Shown here piece after piece: positions 1-8,798 of a stretch of 64,000 nucleotides of DNA. Source of the stretch: Shewanella livingstonensis (GTDB lineage Bacteria > Pseudomonadota > Gammaproteobacteria > Enterobacterales > Shewanellaceae). Positions within the stretch are counted from its first letter, which is position 1, and every line of letters begins with the position of its first letter. The stretch is taken from positions 4,412,001 to 4,476,000 of the forward strand of contig NZ_CP034015.1 in assembly GCF_003855395.1 (NCBI RefSeq). Direction: 5' to 3'. Both the position numbers and the translations under genes were made by a program. The notes beneath the pieces were generated by a model, which saw nothing but the letters and a program-made list of their open reading frames with translations, was not told the DNA's origin and did not search any database.

Positions 1-2
1 CA

Positions 3-65
3 GTGACAGATGTGGTTGGCTTATTTGCATTTTTAGGTTTGGCGACACTGTATCTCGTGCACTAG
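3..65 (+). CDS. mgtE: Magnesium transporter MgtE, C-terminal end only
   Basis: Only the last 20 codons lie in the window. They read V-T-D-V-V-G-L-F-A-F-L-G-L-A-T and end in TAG; the TDVxGFxxFLGLAT ending is typical of the last membrane helix of MgtE-family Mg2+ channels. The gene enters from the left edge. After the TAG the same frame stays open to TAA at 273-275, with no start signal. The family call rests on one short motif. Confidence 0.7.
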   Translation: MTDVVGLFAFLGLATLYLVH

Positions 66-828
66 CGTATTGATCTAATAGTTAAACCACCGCAGATCGG
101 GGCAGGTAATCGTTATCATACCGTCCTTTGTCTCGCTCACGGTGTTGCATTGATTCGCAATAAACTTGCTATAAACGAAGCAGCTAATCAAAGCCTGCGC
201 CTTGTGAGCCGCAAAATGACAGGCCTTGATATAAATAGGTCAAATGTTGTTTATCTTACTTATCCCACCTCTTAACTCGTGATGAGATTATTTAACTTGA
301 ATTACAGATAATCAATGTATTAATTCATTAGTTATTTTATGAGTTCAACCTCTGCTTAGGTCGATTTTATTACTCATATCTAGACGGTTTCAGGACATAA
401 TAATTACCTAGAACTAAAAAATCTACATCGAAAAAGCTAAAAATAGCGATATTAAGCAGCGCGTCTTCAACCGAATTCAAATGACTTACATTATTTTCAA
501 ACCATAAGTTCTAGCCATTTAATTATAACTCTGTCCTCATGTTGTCATTAACCTGACCTTTTATTGCCATATTTATCATCGATACTGCGCAACAACAACA
601 ACGGATCAAATGGCTTTGATTAGACTATTATTTATCACCAAATTAGTGCAACTGCACCAAATTAGTTAATAGATAGAAAATATATAAACCGCATAAAAAA
701 TTAACACACTGATAAATATACATTAAAAATATATATTAAAGTTGGCACAAGCTTTCCATATAGTAATGTATACCCACTAAGTAGTAGTTTTATTTTTGAG
801 CAGTCTGTGGCTGTTGTAGGAGATGGCA
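66..828. other. Long AT-rich intergenic region
   Basis: No convincing gene. The frame that follows the mgtE stop stays open to 275 but has no start or ribosome site. The right-hand part is very AT rich. At 742-757 there is TTGGCACAAGCTTTCC, which can be read as a sigma-70 -35 (TTGGCA, 742-747) with TAATGT at 764-769 after 16 bases, or as a sigma-54-like GG/CC element with one mismatch in the -12 box. Either would serve the small gene at 829. Confidence 0.4.
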
Positions 829-981
829 ATGAATAAAGTAACCATAAAGAATCGCATTCAGTCGATAAATACCATGGTCAGTAATGCGATTGCACAAGGT
901 CGCCACAATATTTTTTTCTTCGCACATATCGGTTACAGCCAATGGGATGAAGTAGAAACTCGCTCAGGTAAACACAGATAA
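829..981 (+). CDS. Small uncharacterised protein, 50 aa
   Basis: A short open frame starting MNKVTIKNRIQSINTMVSNA. TAGGAG lies at 817-822, six bases before this ATG, which decides it over the ATG at 823 that touches the ribosome site. It is rich in Asn, Ile and basic residues with an FFF stretch in the middle, and has no signal peptide or recognisable domain. The next gene starts 18 bases after its stop with its own ribosome site, so the two look like one transcription unit. It could be the remnant of a longer protein, but the start signal argues that it is translated. I do not recognise the family. Confidence 0.45.
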   Translation: MNKVTIKNRIQSINTMVSNAIAQGRHNIFFFAHIGYSQWDEVETRSGKHR

Positions 982-999
982 ATTTACAGGAATTATTTG

Positions 1000-1251
1000 A
1001 TGTATATATCTAGTACAAAACAGTATTCAGTGGACTTACAGACACAAGTGATTAATGAAGTCAAAAACCACAAGCGCTTATTGTCTGATGTGGCTAAACA
1101 ATACGGTGTCTCAGCTAAAACAGTTTACCAATGGATAAGAAATAGCGATGCTCGTCAAACAGAAAGTAAAGGAGCTATCGTATCAGAAATAGCTTATTTA
1201 CAACAAAAAATTGCCCTGTTAAGCCAGCAATTACAAACAATGGCAAGTTAG
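1000..1251 (+). CDS. Orphan HTH protein, IS3/IS911 OrfA-like
   Basis: An 83-aa protein from ATG 1000, with CAGGAA at 988-993 as ribosome site. Residues about 8-48 form a transposase-type helix-turn-helix: a QYSVDLQTQVINEV helix, then LLSDVAKQYGVSAKTVYQWIRN, the usual recognition-helix pattern of IS3-family OrfA proteins. The C-terminal 25 residues (IAYLQQKIALLSQQLQTM) are a heptad-like leucine-rich helix, as in the OrfA leucine zipper. There is no OrfB, integrase DDE domain or frameshift window after it; a duplicated non-coding sequence follows instead. It is either a domesticated DNA-binding protein or the relic of an insertion sequence. It is slightly shorter than the usual ~100 aa OrfA. 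Confidence 0.6.
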   Translation: MYISSTKQYSVDLQTQVINEVKNHKRLLSDVAKQYGVSAKTVYQWIRNSDARQTESKGAIVSEIAYLQQKIALLSQQLQTMAS

Positions 1252-1257
1252 TAAGAT

Positions 1258-1470
1258 AAACCGTTTTGGCAAGGATGTTTGGCCGTAATAACAACTCGTT
1301 CCCCAGCAAGTTGATAATACACAGCAACAACATTCTAATAATAAGCGCAAAAAATCTTGCATCCTTGCCACTTTATTGTCCCACCGTTAGCCGTTAAAAA
1401 AGCAGCTAGCATAACAGTTAAGGCGTTATTGGGTCCCCAGGATCTATTATCCAATAACGTCATTTTTATT
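1258..1470. repeat. 213-bp duplicated non-coding element, copy 1
   Basis: Nearly identical to 1532-1743, with a handful of substitutions and one single-base length difference. It starts AAACCGTTTTGGCAAGGATG, seven bases after the HTH gene stop. It holds an inverted pair GGCAAGGATG (1268-1277) / CATCCTTGCC (1360-1369) and a hairpin CGTTATTGG (1424-1432) / CCAATAACG (1451-1459) with an 18-nt loop. No reading frame is shared by both copies. Confidence 0.85.
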
Positions 1471-1531
1471 GAGCTATTTTAGCGTTCGTTATTGATGGAG
1501 CTACTGTCACCATTAGTGGAGCTAAGTATCA

Positions 1532-1743
1532 AAACCGTTTTGGCAAGGATGTTTGACCGTAATAACAACTCGTTCCCCAGCAAGTTGATAATACACAGCA
1601 ATAACATTCTAATAATAAGCGCAAAATACTTGCATCCTTGCCACTTTATTGTCCCACCGTTAGCCGTTAGGAAGGCAGCTAACATTACAGTTAAGGCGTT
1701 ATTGGGTCCCCAGGATTTATTATCCAATAACGTCATTTTTATT
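1532..1743. repeat. 213-bp duplicated non-coding element, copy 2
   Basis: Second copy of the element at 1258-1470, separated from it by 61 bases of unrelated sequence. The hairpin arms are kept (1697-1705 with 1724-1732), as is the CATCCTTGCC half of the longer inverted pair. Open frames that cross this copy are broken in the other copy, so I treat the sequence as non-coding. Confidence 0.85.
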
Positions 1744-1865
1744 CCTGCCCTTGGCTGATAAGCTCAAAATAATAATAGCGAGCTTAGTAACACTTTACAG
1801 CATCGTTAATACCGATTGATGCGGAAGGTGTTGAATACCACGACAACAAAAAATACAATGCAAAC

Positions 1866-1900
1866 AAAAGCCCCAAAGCAAAGGATGCAATGGGGCTTTT
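1866..1900 (+). terminator. Rho-independent terminator
   Basis: AAAAGCCCC (1866-1874) pairs with GGGGCTTTT (1892-1900), followed by more T. It faces the + strand and would end transcription from the small cassette; it lies about 70 bases from the convergent gene ending at 1967. Confidence 0.75.
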
Positions 1901-1966
1901 TTATCGCTATTGACTCAAACTAGCTCATACTTAACCAAGTAAACTACCGTTTACCCTCAATAATAT

Positions 1967-4435
1967 TTACACTTCCAGTAATTGGTTTTGTAATAGCAAG
2001 GTTTCAAAATCAATGGTCATTAAAGGACGACTAAACAAATACCCTTGGCCCATAAAGCATCCTAACTCAATTAATGCGTAGCGTTGTGCTTCAGTTTCAA
2101 CACCCTCAGCGATTAAGACTAACCCCATCGATTTACCTAATGAAATAATAGTCTTAACAATTTCATAATCGTGCTTATTGTTGAGCATATCTTTAATAAA
2201 AGACATATCAATCTTCATCACATCGACATTGAATTTTTTCAAATAGGCCAGGCTGGAATAGCCTGTGCCGAAGTCATCAATCGAAATTTTGATACCCAAT
2301 GAAGTTAACTCACTCAACCTATTTTGCATTTCAGCAGCATCAACCATTAATGCCGTTTCGGTGATTTCTAATTCAAGTAAATGTGCTGGTAGACCATGAC
2401 TCAATAATGCATCTTTGATCACACAGGGCAAGCTAGAGTCGGTAAACTGTGCCGCAGCAACATTCACCGAAATAGGGATAGCATGACCCATATCCAACCA
2501 GCGCTTAGCTTCTGCACAGGCCTTATTAAGCACCTGTTTGCCTAACAGAATAATTAAACCAGACTCTTCTGCTAATGGAATAAACTCTGTAGGAGAAATA
2601 CACACTCCCTCATCATTAACTAATCTTGCCAATGCTTCAGCACCAACAATAGCGTTAGTCTGTAAATCAAATTTAGGCTGATAATGCACAAAAAGCTGGT
2701 TGTTGATTAATGCCTTTCTTAAGCACGTCTCTAAATGATGGCGCTCCATCATGGCATTTTCTAAATCATGCGAGAAAAAGCAAAAACGATTACGCCCTTC
2801 CTGCTTGGCGCGATACATGGCAACGTCAGCATGTCTCATTAATTCTTCAGCATCTGCAGCGTCATTAGGGAACACGCTAATGCCAATGCTAACGGAGACA
2901 TTAAACTTTTGATTGTCTAGAATAAAAGGTTCATGCATTGCTTCAACTAATGTCGATGCTAATTGCGAACAAGCATCAACTGAATTAGTATCGCTCATTA
3001 GAATCACAAATTCGTCACCGCCTAATCTGGCTAATGTATACGATGCGGGTATTAAGGTCCGTATTCGCTTTGCCATTAAACAAATAAGTTCATCACCGTA
3101 TCGATGTCCTAACGAATCATTAAGATACTTAAAATGATCAATATCTACTAATAATGCAGCCGCTTTGGTGCCATAGGATTTTGCCGTTGAACATGCGACG
3201 CTTAATCGGTCTTGAAGTAATATCCGATTAGGTAAATCAGTTAACTGATCATGATTGGCTAAATGGCTCATTTTTATTGCCATAGCCATCGCTTCGCCAA
3301 CATCATGAAAGACCATAATGGCACCTATTACTTCACCATTTTCATTACGGATAGGGGCAGCAGAATCTTCCACAGCAAACACATGTCCGCCAAGTGATGT
3401 TAACTGGCTGTTTAGGGCCATCGCCACGATTCGCTGTTCACGCAACGCGATATATAAAGGATTTAATAATGTTTGCTGGGTATCAGAATCTTTCAAATGC
3501 ATTACATTTTCAATTTTTTGATGCAATGCTTCTTTCAACCTCCAACCCGTCATGCGCTCCGCAATCGGGTTCATAAAAGTAATCAATCCTTTAATATCTG
3601 TGGCAATAACCGCATCACCAATAGAATTAAGTGTCACTCGAAGACGCTCTTTTTCTGAGTACAATGCTTGCTTAGCATGTTTTACTTCAGAAACGTCAAC
3701 GACAGTCACTAAGTAACCATCAACTCCAGCACTTGATTTCATTTCTGACTGAAAAACTTCGTAAAAACTCATCATCCCTTTTTGAGGAACAGTAACAACA
3801 TACTTTAACGCATCAGAAGATATATGGCGGTGATGCTTTAAAATCGCATTACTGAGTTCATCAGGAAAAATAGTCGAAATATGCTTACCTTTAATATTGC
3901 TGTTCAAGCTCTCAAACCACAAACCAGAATAATCATTGCTAAATAAATTATGGCCTTGATTATCCCAATAGGTAACAAGCATGGGGACTTGATTGACTAA
4001 TTGTTGCAGCTCTTCTTTAGCTTTAACCATTAACCGATTCTGTTGCCTAAGCTTGAGTTGTGTATGGACCCGCAAACAGCAAATAGGCGCATTAAAGGGC
4101 TTAGTAATAAAGTCGACACCACCACTTTCTAATGCCAAGCGCTCAAACTCTGGTTCTGTGTGACCTGTAATAAAAATAATCGGAATATCACTATATAGTG
4201 AATTAGCTTTAAGTGATCGGCACACTTCCCAGCCATCCATGTCTGGCATTTCAATGTCGAGTAAGATGACATCTGGCTTAATTTTATCGACCAACGCGAG
4301 TGCATTACTGCCAGACTCTGCAAAAAAGATATTACCAAGTGGAGATAAAATGTTTTCAAGTATAAGTACATTTTGGAGATTATCGTCAATGATCAGGATG
4401 TTATAAACAATATTGACTGGGCCAGATAACAACAT
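1967..4435 (-). CDS. Response regulator REC-PAS-PAS-GGDEF-EAL (c-di-GMP synthesis/turnover)
   Basis: An 822-aa cytoplasmic protein. Residues ~10-125 are a receiver (LIIDDN, phospho-acceptor in LLLDIEMPDMDG, KPF near the end). A short coiled stretch leads to two PAS domains (~145-260 and ~265-385). GGDEF follows (RLGGDEF near 470), with the catalytic motif intact but no RxxD inhibitory site at the expected position (PASY there). The C-terminal EAL domain keeps EAL (~598), NVAAAQF, EITET, DDFGTGYSS, KIDMSFI and EGVET, so a working phosphodiesterase is likely. AAGGAG precedes the ATG at good spacing. The Hpt protein at 4810 is divergent and is the obvious candidate phosphodonor. Net enzymatic output cannot be read from sequence. 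Confidence 0.93.
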   Translation of the reverse strand: MLLSGPVNIVYNILIIDDNLQNVLILENILSPLGNIFFAESGSNALALVDKIKPDVILLDIEMPDMDGWEVCRSLKANSLYSDIPIIFITGHTEPEFERLALESGGVDFITKPFNAPICCLRVHTQLKLRQQNRLMVKAKEELQQLVNQVPMLVTYWDNQGHNLFSNDYSGLWFESLNSNIKGKHISTIFPDELSNAILKHHRHISSDALKYVVTVPQKGMMSFYEVFQSEMKSSAGVDGYLVTVVDVSEVKHAKQALYSEKERLRVTLNSIGDAVIATDIKGLITFMNPIAERMTGWRLKEALHQKIENVMHLKDSDTQQTLLNPLYIALREQRIVAMALNSQLTSLGGHVFAVEDSAAPIRNENGEVIGAIMVFHDVGEAMAMAIKMSHLANHDQLTDLPNRILLQDRLSVACSTAKSYGTKAAALLVDIDHFKYLNDSLGHRYGDELICLMAKRIRTLIPASYTLARLGGDEFVILMSDTNSVDACSQLASTLVEAMHEPFILDNQKFNVSVSIGISVFPNDAADAEELMRHADVAMYRAKQEGRNRFCFFSHDLENAMMERHHLETCLRKALINNQLFVHYQPKFDLQTNAIVGAEALARLVNDEGVCISPTEFIPLAEESGLIILLGKQVLNKACAEAKRWLDMGHAIPISVNVAAAQFTDSSLPCVIKDALLSHGLPAHLLELEITETALMVDAAEMQNRLSELTSLGIKISIDDFGTGYSSLAYLKKFNVDVMKIDMSFIKDMLNNKHDYEIVKTIISLGKSMGLVLIAEGVETEAQRYALIELGCFMGQGYLFSRPLMTIDFETLLLQNQLLEV

Positions 4436-4611
4436 AGAAAATAACTCCTTTATTTTAATTATGTAACATCCATTTAGTTTTAACGTTAGCCAGAATGCAG
4501 GGGAATCGCTCCAAGACTCATTTTATAGTAGCTTACTTTTTATGAGTATGTAACAACAACTGCTAATGCGTATTCTTGATAAGTTTTATCTCATTCAACT
4601 TAACATCAAGT

Positions 4612-4628
4612 GAGTATATTAGATACTC
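4612..4628. promoter_or_regulatory. Inverted repeat between divergent signalling genes
   Basis: GAGTAT-ATTAG-ATACTC, a perfect 6-bp inverted repeat with a 5-bp spacer, in the gap between the REC-GGDEF-EAL gene and the Hpt gene. It could be a regulator site; this short an IR in AT-rich DNA can also arise by chance. Confidence 0.3.
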
Positions 4629-4809
4629 CATAAAACAGCCTATACTGAATAAAGAATATACCTCCTCATAATGATTAAAAGCTAACAAGATAAAAGTGAT
4701 AGTAAGTGGAAATACTGGAATATATGTTCTTATAAAAAAGATTAACCGCCACACATTCAATATAAAACCGCCTAGACTAAATGACTTTCTAACAGATGGA
4801 AATGATGAT

Positions 4810-5532
4810 ATGACCCTAATAAATAAGCTTAGAAAAGGCCGCGCCATCGAATATGTACATAATGATGATGACATAGACATTAGCACCAGTAACGAAAAAT
4901 TAGCCCTCTTTTGTACGCAACATCAGCTTGCATACCAAGATGCACTAGCTCGGTTTGGTGGCAATGAATCTCTTTATTATAATGCAATGAAACTGTTCAC
5001 TCAGGACTTATCGCTTTACATCAAACAAACCATGACGCCTACATTAATTCCGGCAGAAATCTCTCTTATGCTGCACACACTTAAAAGCTCTGCTGCAACA
5101 TTCGGTTTCACCGATTTAGCGCTCTATGCTAAATATCATGACACCAAACTAACACATTATACTCCTGTTGAATTTAACCAATTTATTGAAACATTATTAG
5201 ATAAGTTAATGACTAATCAGTTACTCACGACAACATTCAGTGAGATGATAGAAACGAATTTACAAGTCACACATGAGCAAGATCTAATACCAACATTAGC
5301 GGTAAACGATGAATTTATGATGCTTTATGCCACTCTAATGGAAGAGGTTAGTCACTATAATATGAATGCGATGAAAACCTTTATGAAAGTAGCCAAAACA
5401 CTCAAGATCATTGCACCGCAACACATTGAATTATTGACAAAATCAATAACTGAGCTAAAGTTTAAACAAGCAGAACATATATTAGCAGAAATGCATCCCT
5501 TTTTAATGAAAACTCAACGTGAATGCAAATAG
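4810..5532 (+). CDS. Hpt-domain phosphotransfer protein
   Basis: About 240 aa from ATG 4810; a GTG start at 4696 in the same frame would add 38 residues, and neither has a strong ribosome site. The central part reads ALARFGGNESLYYNAMKLF, then MLHTLKSSAATFGFTDLA, the Hpt signature with the phospho-accepting His in HTLKSSA. The ~100 residues after it are helical with no recognised domain; they might be a second, degenerate Hpt-like bundle. It is divergent from the REC-PAS-PAS-GGDEF-EAL gene, so the two probably form a phosphorelay in which a hybrid kinase passes phosphate through this protein to that receiver. The pairing is an inference from position. Confidence 0.8.
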   Translation: MTLINKLRKGRAIEYVHNDDDIDISTSNEKLALFCTQHQLAYQDALARFGGNESLYYNAMKLFTQDLSLYIKQTMTPTLIPAEISLMLHTLKSSAATFGFTDLALYAKYHDTKLTHYTPVEFNQFIETLLDKLMTNQLLTTTFSEMIETNLQVTHEQDLIPTLAVNDEFMMLYATLMEEVSHYNMNAMKTFMKVAKTLKIIAPQHIELLTKSITELKFKQAEHILAEMHPFLMKTQRECK

Positions 5533-5742
5533 AAATTAACTACCCTAAGTTATTGAAAAAAATCAAATAACTAATCAGCATTCGACTTAATGATTATAAT
5601 GAATCCTATAATGTCATTATTTATAACTTAATATTAATGCTATCGATTGATAATATTAAAAAAAATCTATTCATTTACTTATATTTTTCACCAAAAAAAT
5701 ATACATTAGCTACACTTAATGTTACCTATTCCTTATTGAAGT

Positions 5743-6744
5743 ATGTTTATGATCAAAGTGTTTAATCTTTTGCTGTGGGCTTTAATGGTCACCGGCATTG
5801 TCAGTTGTGACCTTGGAACAAGCCAAGCTCTTTCGGTGTCAGCCTTAAAAGATCCTATCAAAATAGCGGTTTCTAACACTCCTCTTTCAGCACCTTTTTT
5901 TATTGCACAACAGCAAGGTTACTTTAAAGCTAACGGTTTAAATGTAGAACTGGTGAGATTCGACAGTGGGGTTAAATGCTTCGAAGCCCTGAAAAGTAAA
6001 CAAGTAGATCTAGCAACTGCCTCTGAAACAGTAGTAATGTTTAATAGTTTTAAACAGACAAATTTTTCGGTATTAGCCAGCTTTGTAGAATCAGATAATG
6101 ATCTTAAGCTCCTGAGCTTAACACCACAAAAATATCAACAGTTAGATAATTTAGCCCATGCCCGAGTGGGTATTGTAAAGGGCAGTGCCAGTGAGTTTTT
6201 TTTCGACAGCCTGCTCATTATGTATAATAAAACTCAGCAGCCTATAGAGCGAATATATTTACATTCTGACCAGCTTATTCCTGCATTATTAAATAATGAA
6301 GTTGATATTATTTCAGCTTGGGAGCCATTAAGTTATTTATTAACCCAACAAATCGCTTTAAATACAAAAGTTATTAATAGCCGTGGTCTATATCATTTAT
6401 CCTTTAACTTAATCGAGCTAACAGAAACTACGCTATCAACCAGCGAAAAGTTAGCCCTACTTAAATCAATTAATGATGCAACAGATTATATTCATGTGCA
6501 GCCAGATCTTGCTCAGGCAAAAATTAGTAGCGTGTTGAATATCGATCTATCCCAACTTAATTATTCTTGGAATGACTATACTTTTAGATTGTCACTCAGT
6601 AATGCGTTATTTTCTAATGTTCAAACTCAAAGCCAGTGGGCAATTGATAATCAGTTAGTCTCGGAGGAAAGCAGAGCCGATTTCAGGCAGATTTTCGATC
6701 GAAAATTATTAGAAACATTCATGGGTTTAGAGGCGGGGTGGTAA
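5743..6744 (+). CDS. Periplasmic substrate-binding lipoprotein (NMT1/THI5-like, SsuA/TauA type)
   Basis: 333 aa. The N-terminus is hydrophobic and ends in a lipobox-like IVSC (Cys about residue 22), so it is likely a lipoprotein. The mature part starts as an NMT1/SsuA-type binding protein: IKIAVSNTPLSAPFFIAQQQGYFKANGLNVELVRF is the classic opening, with ARVGIVKGSASEFF, SAWEPLSYLL and EVDIISAW later. No ABC permease or ATPase is adjacent. Instead the stop is three bases before a membrane diguanylate cyclase, so it probably serves as the ligand sensor for that enzyme. The ligand is unknown; relatives bind sulfonates, thiamine precursors or nitrate. ATG 5749 is an alternative start. Confidence 0.85.
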   Translation: MFMIKVFNLLLWALMVTGIVSCDLGTSQALSVSALKDPIKIAVSNTPLSAPFFIAQQQGYFKANGLNVELVRFDSGVKCFEALKSKQVDLATASETVVMFNSFKQTNFSVLASFVESDNDLKLLSLTPQKYQQLDNLAHARVGIVKGSASEFFFDSLLIMYNKTQQPIERIYLHSDQLIPALLNNEVDIISAWEPLSYLLTQQIALNTKVINSRGLYHLSFNLIELTETTLSTSEKLALLKSINDATDYIHVQPDLAQAKISSVLNIDLSQLNYSWNDYTFRLSLSNALFSNVQTQSQWAIDNQLVSEESRADFRQIFDRKLLETFMGLEAGW

Positions 6745-6747
6745 TTT

Positions 6748-8076
6748 ATGATGTTATCCAAGCGTCTAAAACTAACCGCGGCACTGTGCTCACTGCTTAC
6801 ATTGATTGTCGGCTTATCGCTAGTCCAAGTTCACCATTATCAACAACAAATATATCGTCAACTTAATTACTCAATGAAGTTACAAATCAGCATTGATAGT
6901 TTGCGCAGTCAGCTATGGCTATATCAAGAGTATACCGATGACCGAGGGCTTTCCGAGCTGAATATGCGCCAGGCAGAATTAGCTAAAGATTTGTCAGAAG
7001 ACATTCAATGGGCGATACAGCAAAAGCTCATTATCGGGAATATTAATAGATTGAATACTAATATTAGAACACTCATTAATACTCAAAATAGTTACCACAG
7101 CAAACAAGTCAATGTGTCATCAATACTCACAGCGGAACGATTATTTAAAGCTAAATACAGCATGGTGATTGAAGAAATGACTGAAGAAATGTTCCGCCTT
7201 CATCAATTGTCGATTAAACAAGCAAGCCAAAAACAACAAACATTATTATACCTGGTGGGAGTCGTGCTATTGATATTAGCGATTCTGGTTACCGCATGGT
7301 CTTTTATGACCCTAATTCGATTTAAAAAAGGATTAGCCTCACTCAACCAGGGTATGGATGCTCTTGCCGCAGGCGACCTAACCAGCCAAATTAACGTTAG
7401 CGATACCGATGAGTTATCTGCTTTGTCTGATAATTTTAATAAAATGAAACAATCGCTGGCGCAAATAACTATCAAAAAAGATGAATTAAAACAAGAAGTA
7501 GATAGTCAAACCCGCAAGCTGATTGAACAACAAGATCGATTGATTTTTTTAGCTGAACACGATGAATTAACTGGTATTTATAACCGCCGCGCATTTATAA
7601 AACAAATTGATACTGCCATTGCAAGGGATTTGCGTGGAGATAATCAAGCGGCATTATTGTTCATTGATCTTAATAAATTTAAAGATATTAACGATACCCT
7701 TGGCCACAGTATTGGCGATGAAGTGATCATGACCATAGCAAAACGTTTGGTCAATAATTTACGCGCTACTGATATTGTCGGACGATTGGGAGGCGATGAA
7801 TTTATCATTTGGCTCGATATGATCCCCGATCCGATTGATATTGAATATAAAATAAATCAATTTTTGGTCAGTATTAAGCAACCTATTATAGTTGGCCAAC
7901 ACACTTTACAAGTCGGTGCGAGTATCGGTGTTAGTGTGCTGCCTAAACATGGTTTAAATAGCCGAGAACTCATCTGTGCGGCAGATACCGCGATGTACCA
8001 AGCTAAAGCTGATCACACTATTGAATTTTGTTTCTATACTGACAATCATGGAGTATCGGCTTTAGCGACCTCATAA
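6748..8076 (+). CDS. Membrane diguanylate cyclase (TM-periplasmic-TM-HAMP-GGDEF)
   Basis: 442 aa. One membrane helix at ~10-28, a ~135-residue periplasmic helical region, a second helix ~163-188, a HAMP linker ~190-245 (LAAGDLTSQINVSDTDELSALSDNFN), a short coiled coil and a C-terminal GGDEF domain. RLGGDEF is intact, and RATD lies five residues before it, the RxxD inhibitory site, so product feedback is expected. Its periplasmic domain resembles four-helix sensor bundles more than a ligand-binding fold, which fits sensing through the substrate-binding protein encoded 3 bases upstream. Its 3' end overlaps the convergent gene by 31 bases. Confidence 0.92.
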   Translation: MMLSKRLKLTAALCSLLTLIVGLSLVQVHHYQQQIYRQLNYSMKLQISIDSLRSQLWLYQEYTDDRGLSELNMRQAELAKDLSEDIQWAIQQKLIIGNINRLNTNIRTLINTQNSYHSKQVNVSSILTAERLFKAKYSMVIEEMTEEMFRLHQLSIKQASQKQQTLLYLVGVVLLILAILVTAWSFMTLIRFKKGLASLNQGMDALAAGDLTSQINVSDTDELSALSDNFNKMKQSLAQITIKKDELKQEVDSQTRKLIEQQDRLIFLAEHDELTGIYNRRAFIKQIDTAIARDLRGDNQAALLFIDLNKFKDINDTLGHSIGDEVIMTIAKRLVNNLRATDIVGRLGGDEFIIWLDMIPDPIDIEYKINQFLVSIKQPIIVGQHTLQVGASIGVSVLPKHGLNSRELICAADTAMYQAKADHTIEFCFYTDNHGVSALATS

Positions 8077-8645
8077 GTTTGAGTGCTCCAATCAAAATAA
8101 TATTCCACGCCTTGCCATTCATAAACAGTACCATTGGCTCGCTGAATTACTTTAGCATTTTCAGGTAATTGGCTTAGACCTGAAGCATACTCAATACTAG
8201 TTGTGGTTCGTGATGGCGGCGCAACTACCACCGTATCGACAACCTCAATGTGTTGTGATTGATAACCAGAATTGGACAGGTTTGAATAGGGTGAAAAACC
8301 ATAACGACTTCTGCGATAATCATCATTTCCCCAAGCAGAGCCATATCGCAAGTTATTGCCATTGCTCCAACTAAATCCAATACTAGGACCCCAACCTTGA
8401 TTAATCCCCCAACCTTGATCCCAGCCAAGCCCCCAACGCCAAGGATTTCGATAATGATTATTATACTGACCATGGTTATTATGTTGACGATGACGGTTAT
8501 GTTGAGACCCAACAGAATGCGAAACCCGATTAGAATACTCATTAGCTAACGAAGGCTGAGCACTAACTGAGCTCGTCATTATTAATATAAAACCATAACT
8601 GAGCCCTAGTAATGGCATCAAAGCCCACTGCTTACTCGTCTGCAT
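8046..8645 (-). CDS. Secreted DUF6515-like protein
   Basis: 199 aa with a signal peptide (cleavage probably after SVSA, ~residue 29), a low-complexity His/Asn/Gly/Trp/Arg-rich middle, and a C-terminal block with NAKVIQRANGTVYEWQGVEYYFDW, matching the DUF6515 pattern of periplasmic or envelope proteins. GGAGGTGACTT stands immediately before the ATG, a strong ribosome site. The last ten codons are antisense to the end of the diguanylate cyclase gene, so the two convergent messages overlap by 31 bases. Function unknown. Confidence 0.75.
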   Translation of the reverse strand: MQTSKQWALMPLLGLSYGFILIMTSSVSAQPSLANEYSNRVSHSVGSQHNRHRQHNNHGQYNNHYRNPWRWGLGWDQGWGINQGWGPSIGFSWSNGNNLRYGSAWGNDDYRRSRYGFSPYSNLSNSGYQSQHIEVVDTVVVAPPSRTTTSIEYASGLSQLPENAKVIQRANGTVYEWQGVEYYFDWSTQTYEVAKADTP

Positions 8646-8798
8646 AAGTCACCTCCACAACATTGTTTACTGCAACCATTTTACGCTAAGTCTCGTTAAA
8701 GTCGATATCAGTAATATAGGTCTATCAAATGGGTTAACCCTATATTAGAAAAATGCTATAGTGCGCGCCATATTGGATTTGATTTACAGGCGGTAAAC

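Noticed and set aside
742-757. Definite sigma-54 promoter for the small cassette
   Set aside because: The -12 GC is CC here and no activator is nearby; only noted as a possibility.
1000-1251. Active IS3-family insertion sequence
   Set aside because: No OrfB, no terminal inverted repeats pairing around it, and no slippery frameshift signal.
1492-1758. Open frames across the second 213-bp element on both strands
   Set aside because: The same frames are interrupted in the first copy, so coding is unlikely.
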